From Latrodectus hesperus (lineage: Eukaryota; Arthropoda; Arachnida; Araneae; Theridiidae), in the NCBI GenBank assembly GCA_037975125.1, contig JAJQOW010000235.1:62001-126000 (forward strand): a stretch of 64,000 bases of DNA. The letters run 5' to 3'. The notes beneath the pieces are model-generated. The model did no database searches. It was not told where the DNA came from and worked only from the letters and a program-made list of their open reading frames with translations. The translations under genes were made by a program, and so were the position numbers. Position 1 is the first letter of the stretch. Every line of letters starts with the position of its first letter. Positions 25,077 to 38,344 of the stretch are shown here, piece by piece.

Positions 25077-26229
25077 TTTTATCACCAATTTTAATATTTT
25101 ACATCTCTGTGTTTCTAATAGAAACTTTTTTTAATAGAAAATATTTATGCAATTTATATAATATTTTTTTGTTTTTGCGCTTAACATTTTAATTTTTTTC
25201 TAAATCTAGTCAAAAATACTTTCATTAAAATATTAATATTTGTTTAAAACAGGTCTAAAGCTATTTTTCATTCTTTATGTGAGTAATAAAGAGCAACATT
25301 TTTTTAATAAAATTAAGAAATGAAAATAAAATAAACAACAGAAAAAGTAGAGAGCACTAGGTAATTTAAAATAATAAAGATGAACATTTCAATAATGTGA
25401 AATTGATCTTCTGATTAAAATATACCATGCGTTTCACGTGACGTTGTTTTCACCACGAATGTATAAGCACAAAGGAGTAAATTATTTGACAGGGGCAATT
25501 TTATGTTTTGTAAACAGGACAAGCCGTTCTTATCTCTCATTGTCCACAGCGGTCGGATGACATGTTTTGATTCTCTACCATGATTCTTTTAATATTTATT
25601 TTCCCTTTTCAATTTCATTTGTTTTTTTCTTTGTTTTACATTCCTATTCTAGATCTTTTCTACTTGTAGTCATATTTTGGTGAAAAAAGTGTTAGCAAGA
25701 ATAAAACGACATTTAAACAAACTCACCTTTTTGGAATCAAATTTCCTACAATGGGTATGGTTGTCAATTCTGTTGATGACAGCAACTCTTTCGTAAAATG
25801 ATTTTTAACAGCAACTCGAAATGTCTGCTATTTTAGAAAGAATCTTGATGTGAGTGGTGTTTCATTGGAGTTTTGACACCCTTGAAGTAAATTCTTCAAT
25901 TTTGGTGAAATTTTTCTAAATTGTGCTTTTTTTTAATTGCAGGTTGTATCTTTTATTTGGACCCTCCTCATTGCTGAAAATGAAATACGGAGCCAAATTA
26001 GTAGATTACGTCGCCAAGCTGGATTGTTCTAATACTTTGCACTTTAATAATGACTATGTACTTTAATGAAAGAATTTAAAGTGCATAGTCTTTGGTCTTT
26101 CATATGATGATTTTCGAACTGGACTTTTATTAGTTGCAATTTGTTCGAACTGCACTTTTATTGGTTATTACTACGTAACATTTTTATAAAAATAATTCTC
26201 AGACGATAGTTTTTCTATCAATATATATA
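25077..26229. other. Intergenic with hairpin and short direct repeat
   Basis: A hairpin lies at 26052-26090. Next to it TTCGAACTGSACTTTTATTR is repeated twice (about 26112 and 26143). No gene. Confidence 0.45.
26052..26090. repeat. Near-perfect hairpin
   Basis: GACTATGTACTTTAA pairs with TTTAAAGTGCATAGTC with one mismatch across an 8-nt loop. A third partial copy (TTTGCACTTTAA) precedes it at 26036. Confidence 0.7.
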
Positions 26230-26514
26230 TTTCCAAAGGTGGCCACTTGGGTGACGAACCCTATGCCACAACAAGGCCTGAAACTGCAACTGACTTGTCG
26301 TTATCCAGCGGGCACCTGTGAACCGAGTCACGGAGGCGAGTAGCGTTTTCCGAGCCATACCACCACAATCCCGTTTATAGTGTGGGACGCATTCATACAT
26401 CATCACAGAAGAAAGGACAGAGAAAGAAAGTAACATCGCTGCCCGAACCGGGATTTGAACCCGGGACCCACAGCTCAGGAGTCAGGAACGCTAACTACTC
26501 AGCCATCGGTCGAC
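26230..26514 (-). mobile_element. SINE family B
   Basis: Complete minus-strand copy with tRNA-like head (plus-strand end CAGCCATCGGTCGAC), B box and body blocks as in 22444-22749. Flanks TCAATATATATATT and TCAATCAAAATATATT could be a degraded target duplication. Confidence 0.88.
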
Positions 26515-26940
26515 TCAATCAAAATATATTAAAATGATAGTTTTAGTTAAGATCATTAAATCTACTGGAAATTCCAATAAAAAATAATAGTATTCTAATA
26601 TTTCTGGGCCAAATATTTTAAAATAATTAATTAATTAGAATTAGATACTTTTATTTCGAGAAATAGAAGATAAATCAGAACAAATAAATGTGGCGATTGC
26701 TTATATGCTTTCTATACCTTCCAGCGGACCTTTTGAGACCCACAAAAGTTGAATGCATAAATAGAAATGCTCTTTACCATAAGTTTAGAATGTGGAATTC
26801 TTATTTTTTGGTTTTCATTTCAGTATGCAAAAGTTTAGTACTAATTCTTCAAGGATTGTTGTGTTTATTTCACAAAATGAATTGTAGTTCTTGTTTAATT
26901 TTTATTTCCTTCTAGAAACTAAGCAAATAATTTTGTCTGC
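26515..26940. other. Intergenic AT-rich sequence
   Basis: A 75-residue frame at 26688-26915 has no recognisable motif. Nothing supportable. Confidence 0.4.
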
Positions 26941-27795
26941 GAGGATCCAAAAACGATATTCTTCTTAGTTTCTTAGTTTTATTGTGTCTGCCATACGAAA
27001 AATGTTAATGGATGATAATCGCTGTACCTATCAAATGATACAGATGGAACTTAACATTGGATCCGCAGCCATACGCAAAATCATTCATGAAGAATTACAT
27101 ATGAAAAAAGTAGTTTGCCGTTGGGTTCTTCATAATCTAACTGAGCATCAAAAAGTGTCAGAATCAGTAAAGAAACTCTTAATATGATAAATGATGGTGG
27201 CCACCGCATCATTTCTAAAATTGTAACAGGTGATGAAGCATACATACCGTTTTTGACGTTCCAACACGTCAAGAAAGCAAAGGATGGGTCTTTGAAGATG
27301 ATCCCACGCTGACAATGGTGAAAAAACAACGCGCACTGGAAAAAGTGATGTATGCTGTTTTCGTCAGAAGTACGGGATTGGTCAAAGCCATCAAGTTGGA
27401 AGGACAGAAGACAGTAAAAGCAAACTGGTATACCACTCAATGTCTGCCTGAAATTCTACAAGAACTGAATATTAGGGGATTAATGCTTCACCATGACGAT
27501 GCATCTTCACATACAGCCGGATTAACAGTTGAGTTTCTTAAACAAAAACAAATTAAAGTGATCGAACATCCGCAGTATTCACCTGATCTAGCTATGTTCA
27601 ACTTTTGATTATTCTTTAATTTAAAAAAGAACTTACGTGTAAGTCGTTTTCATTCAGAAGAAGAGATTGATGTGGCTTTAAATGCATTTTTTTCATCTAT
27701 TCTAAGAAATGAATGGCTTGAGGCATTTAATCTGTGGAAAATTCGTCTACAAAAATGCATTGATGCTGGAGGAGACTACTTTGAACACACCTAAA
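26941..27795 (+). pseudogene. Mariner (Mos1-like) transposase relic
   Basis: Blocks in order: an N-terminal helix-turn-helix piece (DDNRCTYQMIQMELNIGSAA, from 27011), the VTGDEAY block with the first catalytic Asp (about 27230), MLHHDDASSHTA with the second (about 27483), and HPQYSPDLAMFNF with the third (about 27567). Third-block spacing fits DD34D. The end CIDAGGDYFEHT (27756-27791) closes the family. Several frameshifts and a stop replacing the Trp after MFNF break it. Better preserved than the copies at 12.6 and 23 kb. Confidence 0.9.
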
Positions 27796-27835
27796 ATTTT
27801 GTAAGTATAACTTTAAAAACCTAGTTGTATCTCAA

Positions 27836-28034
27836 AAATGCAAGAAAAGAAAGTGGATTCTTGTTGAAAAAGGTGCTTGGTTTGAAAAAAGTAAATCATA
27901 GATAAGTTTCAAATGAGTGACACTGATAATAAGCTGAATTTCTTAAAAATAAATTCATGTAAACATATTTTTAAATTTGTATGGAAAAGGAAAATAATTT
28001 TTTTTAACCTAATGAAGAACAGCTATTAAAACAC
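27836..28034 (+). repeat. Dispersed 200-bp repeat, copy 2
   Basis: Counterpart of 24873-25076; starts 40 bp after the mariner stop and ends where the minus-strand retrotransposon tail begins. Confidence 0.7.
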
Positions 28035-28059
28035 ACACACATGTATCCCCATGTGGTCT

Positions 28060-29040
28060 AGTGGAACCAGACCAGACATATGAGATCAAAGACAGACAAA
28101 AAGTCCAAAAGCAGATGTGGACTTTTCACAGCCTCCTCACGAGAAAACCCCAATCACTTCAAGATGTGTTGCGAGAAAAACGGGCATTGTCGCACTTGGG
28201 GCATGTTGGGTATTTTCTTTCATCGTCCTCAAAGATCATACACTTCAAGTGGCCAGTAGAAAGTCGAGAGAATGTCGTCTGATGTACTCTGGAGCCCTTA
28301 AATGTTGTAGCGGCTCCAGGATGTCTTTGGAAATACCAAGGGTGAGCAGGAGGGTCAGCACAGGTTTTAGAAGTAAGTTGTTTAGTAATGGAAGAGATCT
28401 CTGATGGTGTTAGTGCCATGCGATCTTCCGGGTTCAAAGGATTACTGGAGGCAGCCTTTGCAAGGTCGTCGGCTACTTCGTTCCCAGGAAGACCAACATG
28501 CGAGGGGACCCACTGGAGGTGGATTGGATGTTGAACTGAAAGGCTTTTCAACAAGGTAGAATTCTTCTACTAGTATTGTCACCGATGGATTGACAATTGA
28601 AAAGGTGCTGGATCGAGGATCGAATGTCTGTAAGGATCCATATCTCCGAGAAATCATTTTGTGTATTGTTATCTAGCAAAGAAAGTCCACTCATGATGGT
28701 GATGAGTTCCGTTCTGAAGACGGACGTGTGGTCAGCAGTTCTTTTTCAAGCTTGATGGAGTGGTTGGGGAGTTCAATACATACTCCGCTGCCAGTTGCAT
28801 TGGTCTCCAATTAGTTTCCATCAGTATAAACCCTGGTTGCTCCGATAGGAATCTTTTCAGTTGTCTCTAGAGCCAATTGCTGTAGTAAGTATGTGTGGTC
28901 CGACTTTTTACTTGCATCGAGCGTTAGGTTGGGATGGAAAGTGACTCCCTGGAGGCCAAACGCAGGGTTAATCAAAAGTGTCAAGCAGAAGGGCTCAACA
29001 TAAGAATACAGCAAATTCTGTAAATGTGCTTGGGAGAATG
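28060..29040 (-). pseudogene. Non-LTR retrotransposon RNase H tail, minus strand
   Basis: Read on the minus strand: end of the reverse transcriptase region (29014-28811), ending with RVYTDGN, the first RNase H Asp. The middle is frameshifted (28657-28442). Then HLQWVPSHVGLPGNEVADDL (last Asp block), AHPWYFQR and a Cys-rich terminus TCPKCDNARFS (to about 28160). Same lineage as 19772-20535. 5' truncated and frameshifted, so inactive. Confidence 0.88.
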
Positions 29041-29280
29041 GAGTATTACGTTTTATCCTTTGGTTATTACTCCAATTAATTAAATATTGTGATGTACCAT
29101 GAGTCTAGAAATAGTTGTTAATGTAACTGTACAAGTTAAATTTGGCGTTACTCATGCTATTTACATTTTAAGACTATTGTCTTAAAGCCTCTTAATCATC
29201 TTAAGCATCCTAATTTTTTTAAATTTTCAAAGCAATTTAAATAACGTTAAATAATTTTTTTATAGTTCAACGCGAATTGG

Positions 29281-29660
29281 CATGGTATCCGGTATCGAAC
29301 CCAGAACATTCTTTCTAACGTATTAATGATTTGACTGCATAGTTGGCTTAATCTTGTCTAACGATTTGCAAATTCGTACATATAGTGAAAATTACAATAT
29401 AGAACAAGAAAAAAGTTTTTAAAATCTGAAATATCGAAGAAGCGCGCTCCTGACTCATTGAATCAAAGAACACGGTAACATTTATTCGCAGGGAAAATTG
29501 TAGAATGAAAGAGTGCTTCAAAGTGCAATATACTAATCCACATGCAGGTTGTATAAAACATGCATACACAAATAACAAAAGATAACCGGAATCGAACCCT
29601 AAGCCTTCTGTCTAACATCTCACCGTAACAATTTGCATAATTATGCTTTGGACGTTTGAA
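29281..29660 (+). repeat. Array of 300-bp tRNA-like units, part 1
   Basis: GGTATCGAACCC at 29291 and GGAATCGAACCC at 29588 mark two units 297 bp apart. Between them CTGAAATATC...GAAGCGC matches the internal signature of the 31-kb units. The B-box-like GAATCGAACC suggests a tRNA-related origin. Confidence 0.55.
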
Positions 29661-30930
29661 ATTGATTTATATCATGAAATCAAACACAATAAATTAAAGT
29701 CTAACAAAATTTATTTCTATTCAATGAGCCGAATAAATTTTTTGATTTAGAAACATTTTGTTTTTACTTAGTAATATTGATTAATAATTATTTAACAATC
29801 TTTTTCAGCAGCCTTTATGCCCTAGTTTGTTGGGGCACCGTTCGGAAGGCAGTGAGTTGGAACTCCGTCGTGGTCTCCTTGTACTCCAAGGAAAAGGACA
29901 CCTCTAGGGGTGGCACGTCAAGTATTGGAGGTTCTCTGCTTCTTATTAGGCAAGAATGCCATTTGGCTGAGTCCATTTGACAAGCGGAGCCCAACATGGA
30001 AGTAACTGCAACTACAAAATATCAAAAAACCTAAATTAGAAGCAATGCCAAGTATCGATGCAGGTTGCATGAAAGCTGCATTGCCAAACTGCAATATCCG
30101 ACGCAGTTGTACCCGGGATCGTACATGGAAACTTTTTCTTAAGTTACAAATGTATTATAGCCATGTTATAGGCTGAATATTATACAATTGCAATCGTTGT
30201 TAGAATAACAATCTTGATAGATTTATAAGAATTTTTATATAAGCTTTTAATTTATAATTCTGTTGCGTCCCATGTTAGGGATTCATCACTAGCTTGTAAA
30301 AGCATGAGTGTTTGTCAGTGAGAAGTTTGTAGAAACGAGCGTCTACTCTCCATCCAAAGTTCCTGACATAGGATCACAGAGCAGGTGTGAACCGAAATAG
30401 TATGAAATAATAACAAATGTAGGATTTGTAAATGTTTGATACGCACATTGAATAAGAATGCATATACACATAATTTTCTGACCACGCGATTTCTAGCCTT
30501 ATAATCAGGAGAAAAATATTTTTCTTAACATTTGCATGCTTATAATGAATACCTAGAACAAACAATTTTGTTGAGCATTATATTACTAGGAAAATTTCAT
30601 CTTATTTCCCAAGCACATTTTTTGTATACTTTTGAGAAGTATCTAAAGCGTTTCATATTGAAGAGAAAAAATCGAAAATTTTTACTATAGTTTATATATA
30701 ACATGACTATGATATAAAGTAGTTTGGTATTTAATTTCAGAATATGCTAAGATATAATTCGCTATGCAAAATTCTATTTTGAAAACAAAGTAGAATCAGT
30801 TATGTATTCATTAGAACTAAAAATAGTTATACTATTTCATCCTATGTTTATGAATATTATGAAAACTGTCAGGAAAAGACATGTATTATACAAAGTCACC
30901 TAAAACATGTGGATATTACATAATGACAAA
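29661..30930. other. Interruption of the array; GC-richer patch 29810-29995
   Basis: The patch at 29810-29995 is open in several frames on both strands (60-67 residues) and follows TTTTTCAG at about 29802-29809, a splice-acceptor-like string. I recognise no protein family. The rest is AT-rich. Confidence 0.3.
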
Positions 30931-31830
30931 TGCAGATCAATTAAGGAACGAGTGGCACAAGCTGAAATATCTCAATAGCGCCCTCTATAGATGAAGTCAG
31001 AGTACATGCTGTCATTTATTCACACTTAAAACTGTGACATCAAGGAAATTTTAAAATAAGAAGCTAATTATACTTTCAGTTGTAAAATCATACATACGCC
31101 ATGCAGAAGTCCCAAATGATACGCGTATTGTGAGGTATCCGGAATCGAACCCTGAACCTTCTACCTAAATTATTTATACATTAATGCTATAATTGGTGAA
31201 ACCTTACTGCAGGACATTTGTATTTGTACTACATAATGAAAAATGCAGATCAATTAAGAAACGAGTGGCACAAACTGAAATACCTCAATAGCGCCTCCTA
31301 TAGATGAAGTCAGAGTACATGCTGTCATTTATTCACACTTAAAACTGTGACATCAAGGAAATTTTAAAATAAGAAGCTAATTATACTTTCAGTTGTAAAA
31401 TCATTCATACGCCATGCAGAAGTGCCAAATGCTATTATTTCCGACGGTATTAGGAATTCTAGAACCTTCTACTTAATGCTTCAACGCCATAGATTGAGAA
31501 TTCTTACAGCCGGACGTACAAATTCATATCCTGCGATGAAAAATTTGATAGAATATAGAAAATTGTCTTACATAACTGAAAATCGGAACAATACCCTCGT
31601 CTTAACATGCTAATGTAAGCTACATGCTAACATTTACAGTTAAAATTATGAAATAAAAAATAGCTTAGAAGCAGAGCTTAATTTTCCCTTCAAGGCTCAT
31701 AAAAAATACATGAGGAATGCAAAATTGCCAAATGCAATGCGTTTTGCAACGGTACCTGGAATCAAACGTCTATCTGACGTACTAAGATTTCATGCCATAA
31801 TTTGCGTAATCTTACTGTGAGACATGTGAT
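30931..31830 (+). repeat. Array of 300-bp tRNA-like units, part 2
   Basis: Signatures at 31141, 31451 and 31758 give spacings of 310 and 307 bp. 30931-31110 and 31244-31425 are nearly identical over about 180 bp (offset 313 bp), so the latest duplication is young; the third unit (from about 31650) is diverged. Confidence 0.8.
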
Positions 31831-32399
31831 ATCATGTGTAAAGCAATATTGCCTAGTAAGAAACACGTTTTACTGCATAGGAAAAAACGCTACGGAATAG
31901 AGAAAAGTGTCGTACAAACTGAAATATCGGAAGTGTGCCTTCGACAAATTAAATTGAAACCTATTGTAACATTCACATATAAATTAGTGAAATTCAGTGA
32001 AAGTTTAAAGCGAAGCCATTGCTCGAGAGAAGACCTTTCGGTTTACGAAGTTAGATACTTTGACGAGAAGATTCCGACTCCCTGACATAAAGGCGAACAG
32101 TTGACAGAAACAAAGTTCTGAAGAGTGTGTTCACGGTGTTACAATTAAAGTTTCCTGTTAGGTGTTTGATGGTGGGACAGGCTGTTAAAACTTCCCTAGT
32201 TTGACAAATGATTACAGAAAATATTTGCGAAACACAACCTCGTAAAACCAAATGGCGTGTTCAGCTTCACGGTTCTTAGAGGAAACTGATTTTCAGTTTG
32301 TGAGAGGATTGCCGGATTAGTATGAGAACGGAGATCTGATTGTGTAATAGATGATATTATTCATCATTTAAATGAAAAAAATTGCAGATTTGTTTTCAC
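31831..32399. other. Array edge and intergenic
   Basis: An ACTGAAATATCGGAAG match near 31918 shows that a further decayed unit continues. Beyond about 32090 nothing is recognised. Confidence 0.4.
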
Positions 32400-32693
32400 C
32401 CCTCAACTTGTCTAGTGGTCAGCGTGCCTGACTGCGGATAAGGAGGTCCCGGTTCGGGCATGGATGTACTTTCTCTCTCTCTATCCTGTCTTTGTCCTTT
32501 CCTTGTATGAACGAGGTGTGAATGGTTGCCTACTCTATAAACGGGTACCTATGGCAAGTGTGTAGAGCAAAGTCGTACTTTCACCTTCATGGTGCTCCGA
32601 TTAAAATTGAAAGACGCTCCCAATTGACTTAAATTCACATAACCAAGGCATAGCGAGCTTGGCTAGTCCAAGTGTCATTAGTAAAAACAACAA
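32400..32693 (+). mobile_element. SINE family A with deleted B box
   Basis: Head TTGTCTAGTGGTCAGCGTGC followed by TGCGGATAAGGAGGTC, then directly CCGGTTCGGGCATGG: about 15 bp containing the B box (TGGGTTCGAATCC in sister copies) are missing. Body and (AAC)-type tail are present to 32693. Loss of the B box should abolish Pol III transcription. Confidence 0.85.
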
Positions 32694-33217
32694 CTCCGAA
32701 TTTTCTGTTATTTTGATTGTGCAGAATTTACCACCACAATGTTTACGATTAAATCACCACCATAATGTTTAAAATACATTTTTATGAAACAAATGCACAT
32801 AAAAAAATAGATCTATAACAATATGGGAACCTATACTTCTATTTCTTTTTGCCCCTCTTTTTTCTTTTTATTTTTTAAATAAAAATTTATTACATATAAA
32901 TGAAATAATAAAAAGAAATGATTAAAACAAATGCATCTTAATGGAAAGATAAGTCAACCTAAATCGTTACATTTATATTAATATAATATATTTTAGAATA
33001 GAATAAAATATATTATATATTATACTATATAATATTATATAATATAATTTCTTATATATTATATTTTAGAATATATATAATGTATATTTTAAAATAGAAT
33101 AGAATAATATATTTTTGAATAGAATATTAAAAATTAAGCTGTTATTTAGAGCAAAACATTTTAGTTACGTAAAAATAAAATTTTAATTTAGACATTCTCA
33201 ATTTTGGTTTCTTATTG
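32694..33217. other. Intergenic, TATAATA-rich tandem DNA
   Basis: Around 32985-33130 the sequence is an irregular tandem of TATAATA/AGAATA words. No gene. Confidence 0.5.
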
Positions 33218-33345
33218 CTATTTTAGCTCATCACCACTCAAGTTCCGTCCAAGTGCACGAGTTAAGTTAAAGTACATGTTTTTCGGGACTATGGTTCTAA
33301 GCACTTTTTTGTTCATATCGTTATTGAAACCACCACCTAATTGAA
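33218..33345 (-). CDS. Candidate terminal exon of an unidentified host gene
   Basis: Read on the minus strand, a strong acceptor (TTTTTTTCAG) precedes 41 open codons and TAG. The peptide has ordinary codon use and no low complexity; it contains VLRTIVPKNMYFNLTRALGR and ends SGDELK. A possible preceding small exon lies at about 33781-33820 (minus): frame-compatible, ending AGTAA/GTAAGA, a good donor, but with a weak acceptor. I do not recognise the protein; a short secreted or regulatory protein is possible but unproven. AATAAG follows the stop. Confidence 0.4.
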
Positions 33346-33994
33346 CTGAAAAAAATACTTACTAATTTTTAAGAAAATGCACAAATTCTATTCAATTAAA
33401 ATGTTTTGCGAATTTCATTTTATACGAAAAATGTATTTGATTAAAAGATTTGATAGCTTATTATTTTTTTAATGGAAATATAAAATCAATTTTGTTTTCT
33501 TAACATCTTTAGAAATTTTATTAACTAAAAACACACGTAAACTTTAATGAAAAAATAAATATACGTTTTAAATGTATTTTTGTTTAATTTAACATTATCT
33601 AATCACTTATAAAAACAAACTGTTAAATTAAATTTAATAAACTATTTCTACGAAAATTTGCAATAAATCTTTCGAAAAAAATGACTTCAAAGAATTAAAT
33701 TTAAAAAATATCTTTAAATACTAAATAAATAGTAAATACCACAAGGTTAAATAAAAAATTTAAAAAATCTTACTTACTCGGATGGCGTCATCGTCATATT
33801 GCTTGAAGATATTCTGCTGTTAACTGGATGAAGATGTCATGTGTATCCAAAGGGGTACGATAAACGTAAATGAAGAATAAGTAATCACAATATCTTGGCG
33901 GTTATTTTTAAATTGTGCTGTTGTTGCTAATCCCAGATGGTCCAATTCCAATACTAGACCAACTCCACAAGTCCATATAAACAGCCAGGATATT
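33346..33994. other. Probable intron and flank of the candidate exon
   Basis: AT-rich to 33775. 33781-33820 (minus) is the possible upstream small exon described with the terminal exon. Confidence 0.3.
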
Positions 33995-34008
33995 CAAAAA
34001 CAATAAAG

Positions 34009-34188
34009 TTGGTTGGTTGGTTTGTCGCTCAACTGTCATTTTTTGCACACGAGGGCTAATTAGACCGGGACTTACGGTTTAAAGTGGAATCCGAACCACT
34101 ACAAACATCCATGCCCGAGGTGGGATTCGAACCCACGAACTGTTGAACCAAAGGCAAGAGCGCTAACCATTCGGCTGCCAGCTCGGCA
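34009..34188 (-). mobile_element. Short tRNA-derived SINE, family C, with 14-bp duplication
   Basis: About 180 bp. On the minus strand the head starts GCCGAGCTGGCAGCCGAATG and has GGTTAGCGCTC and a perfect B box (GGGTTCGAATCCC). The tail is (CCAA)-rich (plus: TTGGTTGGTTGG). Flanked by perfect CAAAAACAATAAAG repeats (33995-34008 and 34189-34202). A young, complete insertion, different in body from families A and B. Confidence 0.92.
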
Positions 34189-34202
34189 CAAAAACAATAA
34201 AG

Positions 34203-36281
34203 GGCTTTGAAAAAGCCTCTTCCAAGTCAAAATTCGAACAGCTCAAGATATGCTCAGGCGACACCTGTAAAATATGAAAGAACCTTAGACATCAGCCATT
34301 CGTAATACACGAAATGAGATTACAGGGCCTGCAATATCCTACTAAAGAGATCAACTATCTGAAATTAACTTTCAGGATAAAAATAATTGGTTTCTACCTC
34401 TTCGAGTCCATCATTAAGTTTCAGAAATGATGAACACTTGCCAGATCATTCTCTTGAAGATGTAGAATAGGCATGAAAAATTCATCAGTATTGTTTGCAC
34501 TGAAGTTTGCATTCTATACCAACATTCACCGCTTCGACTAGCGGTTATCATATCCAGTTGCGATCGCTTAGTAAAGCATCTAGAGAAGAACTATTACCGC
34601 TGCTTTTACACATGTGAGACTAAGATTACGCCAAGTCCTTAATACGTTAGGTGGAAGGTTCTGAATTCGATTCCGGATACCGTTTTAATATGCACCACAC
34701 TTGGTACTTCTGCTTAGCGCATGCCTGTTTTGTACAACCTGAAAAAAATAAGTGTATTTTTGGACATTTTTATATCACGATTTTAACTAAATTTTACCAG
34801 TAATTTTAATAATACCTCAAAAGCTAATTATGTTCTCTGTATTTGTCGATCTTAAAAATTGAAGAATGGAATGATTTCTTAAAAACATCCAAGAAACTGC
34901 ATAGCCTGAAATATGAATTAAAATTTAAAAAGAAATACAGTGAAAAATTATAACACACCTTTAAAATTCTTGATGGTAAAGATGCAGATGTCCTTCAAGA
35001 ATATTAAACAGCAACTTTCAAAATTCAATTATATAAATATATTTTAGAAAAATTTAAAAGTTAAGAAGCATTTTAAATTAATTTTGTTGTTATGCATTTA
35101 GTTTATTTATTTGTATTTAGTTTTTCTCTTTTAATAATACAATTGAAGAATGGTTTTGCGAATTGGTTCCAAACGTTAAAAAAGTTCTTAAAAATATAAG
35201 TAAAATTTAAATTTAAAACCAATTTATTTACGAAGCTATTCTCTCTTTTTAAATAATTATTTTACTAAGAAATTTCAGTGTTTACTTTATAAGAAACATA
35301 TTTATATTTAAAAGCTAACTTTTATTTTACTATTCATAAGTTAGGCAAAGTATTCTGTTATTGCAAGTCACGTTTTTAAATAATTCCACATTTCCCATTT
35401 TTGTAAATGCAGCATAACATTTCAAGCTATCCAGATAGAAATACTCACCATTAGGCTAATTGCCAAAGAGTTACTACTATAAATAGAGCTACAATTCATA
35501 AGTGTTTCATAAAGCAAAAGAAACACTAGCTATTAGTTTAAGTATTTATAAAGTATTTCGTTTTTATACATAGAACCTGATTTATTAAAATAAGATTATA
35601 TCAATAATTAGACTTGATATTCATCATTTATATAAGTTCTGTTTTATTAATATTAAACATATTAAAATACACAACATAAATTTAAAATTTCATAACAGAT
35701 AAAATAAAACATTTCAATTAACTTATTCATTATCGTTACAAATAAAAATAAATAGATTATAATACCAAGGCATTACGCTTTGACCGAAAAGAAAAACTAT
35801 CAGACACAGGAGGTATACAAATGCGTCAAACAAAACCACCCCGTAGCTGATTCTTTTACTCTGTTGCTTTTAAAATACCAGGGATGCACCCCCTGTGACG
35901 AACTGGCATGCGTAAATAATTAATGACAGTTAAAGAAAACAAAATTAGATTTGAATAAAGCAATGCCATATCTGCAAAGTTCTAAGTGCATCAGCAATAC
36001 AAAACAAGTATGCCGGTAAGGCAGAGTAGAAAATTGAATTTAAATAATATGGTGATAAAACCACTGGATACAGAAATTTAGTTTGGATAAGGGTAACAGA
36101 GTACTTAATCTTGTCTGCCTTTCAGCTCCTTGTTTGGTAGATGGTAACTGCACTGCCATCTTTCTTCTTGTTTGACACATGAAAACTCTTTTACATTTTC
36201 ACTTGTCATTGTTCTCAATCATTCAATCATAGTTCTTAAGTCAGAATTTCATCCAGTCGCAATTTAAAAAAATACAGTGAT
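34203..36281. other. Intergenic AT-rich sequence
   Basis: An inverted copy of the 300-bp repeat signature (GAATTCGATTCCGGATACC) lies at about 34650-34685. Nothing else was recognised. Confidence 0.45.
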
Positions 36282-36590
36282 TTAGAGGAGGAGCGGGCTT
36301 TCTTGTCGAGATTCATGGATGAGTCCCTCATCTTCACTCAAGTCATCAGGTAAATGCTCCGGACCTTCTTCAGCTATGGTATATAATAAAGGATGGACAT
36401 AAAAGTGATCTCTATTGTTTCTTTTGCCAAGCATGTACTGCGAAGTGCATTGCACCGTCAACATCAGTTTCATATGGCGATTCCAAGACATTATCAACAT
36501 TTGCAAAAGAACTCCGACATTTGCACTTAAAAATTGTTTCTTGCCTGCAGTGTAAGACGGGAACTTGATCAGGTGGCAGAAATTCAACAT
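36282..36590 (-). pseudogene. Possible PIF/Harbinger transposase N-terminal fragment
   Basis: On the minus strand the frame contains KRNNRDHFYVHPLLYTIAEE followed by an acidic L-S-E-D-E-G-L segment. This resembles the W/Y-V-H-P-L-L ... E/D-rich start of Harbinger transposases. The catalytic domain is absent. The match rests on one short block. Confidence 0.35.
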
Positions 36591-36643
36591 AAGAGGCTTA
36601 AATAGACTTGGGACTTTAACTTCAGCAATCTTTCTGTCTCTCT

Positions 36644-37899
<1,256 letters not shown>

Positions 37900-38340
37900 T
37901 CACAACAATTCAGTTATATTGAAATAGGATGATTGTGCAGTAAATGGTGAGGTACTTGACTTCTTCCTTGTATTCACCAAAGCACGTATTTGAACAGGCC
38001 TCAATACATGGCTAAGTGCATAATCATCCTGGAAAATCCCGTCTCCTATAGGAAACAAGATTTGCATCATAGGATGAAACTGATCTCTGCTACAATTGTC
38101 TCCAGACATCCTTCCTTCCAGACTGCGATTTAGCAGCTGCATACATGACAGTTTGAAGGAGATAATCAAGATCCCATGCTTGTGCATGTCTCATACAAAC
38201 GTGCACTTGTCACTTATTTGGTAAAAGTGCCCAAAATGATTTGTCAGGCTATATTAGTTTCTTCACTTTTCTTAACGTTTTTTACTGGAAAATCTTTTAC
38301 TTCCGCTTTGGCGATAAAACAGCCCTCACTACCATATAAT
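37900..38340 (-). pseudogene. Tc1-like transposase relic
   Basis: On the minus strand QFHPMMQILFPIGDGIFQDD (about 38085-38025) matches the Tc1 block around the second catalytic Asp (canonically FQDDNAPxH), here followed by a decayed A-L-S-H. More distal transposase sequence is frameshifted; upstream fragments reach about 38340. Inactive. Confidence 0.75.
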
Positions 38341-38344
38341 ACAA

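Noticed and set aside
30931..31830. CRISPR-like array because of regular spacing
   Set aside because: Units are about 310 bp and the whole unit is repeated; no short repeat with unique spacers, and the genome is eukaryotic.
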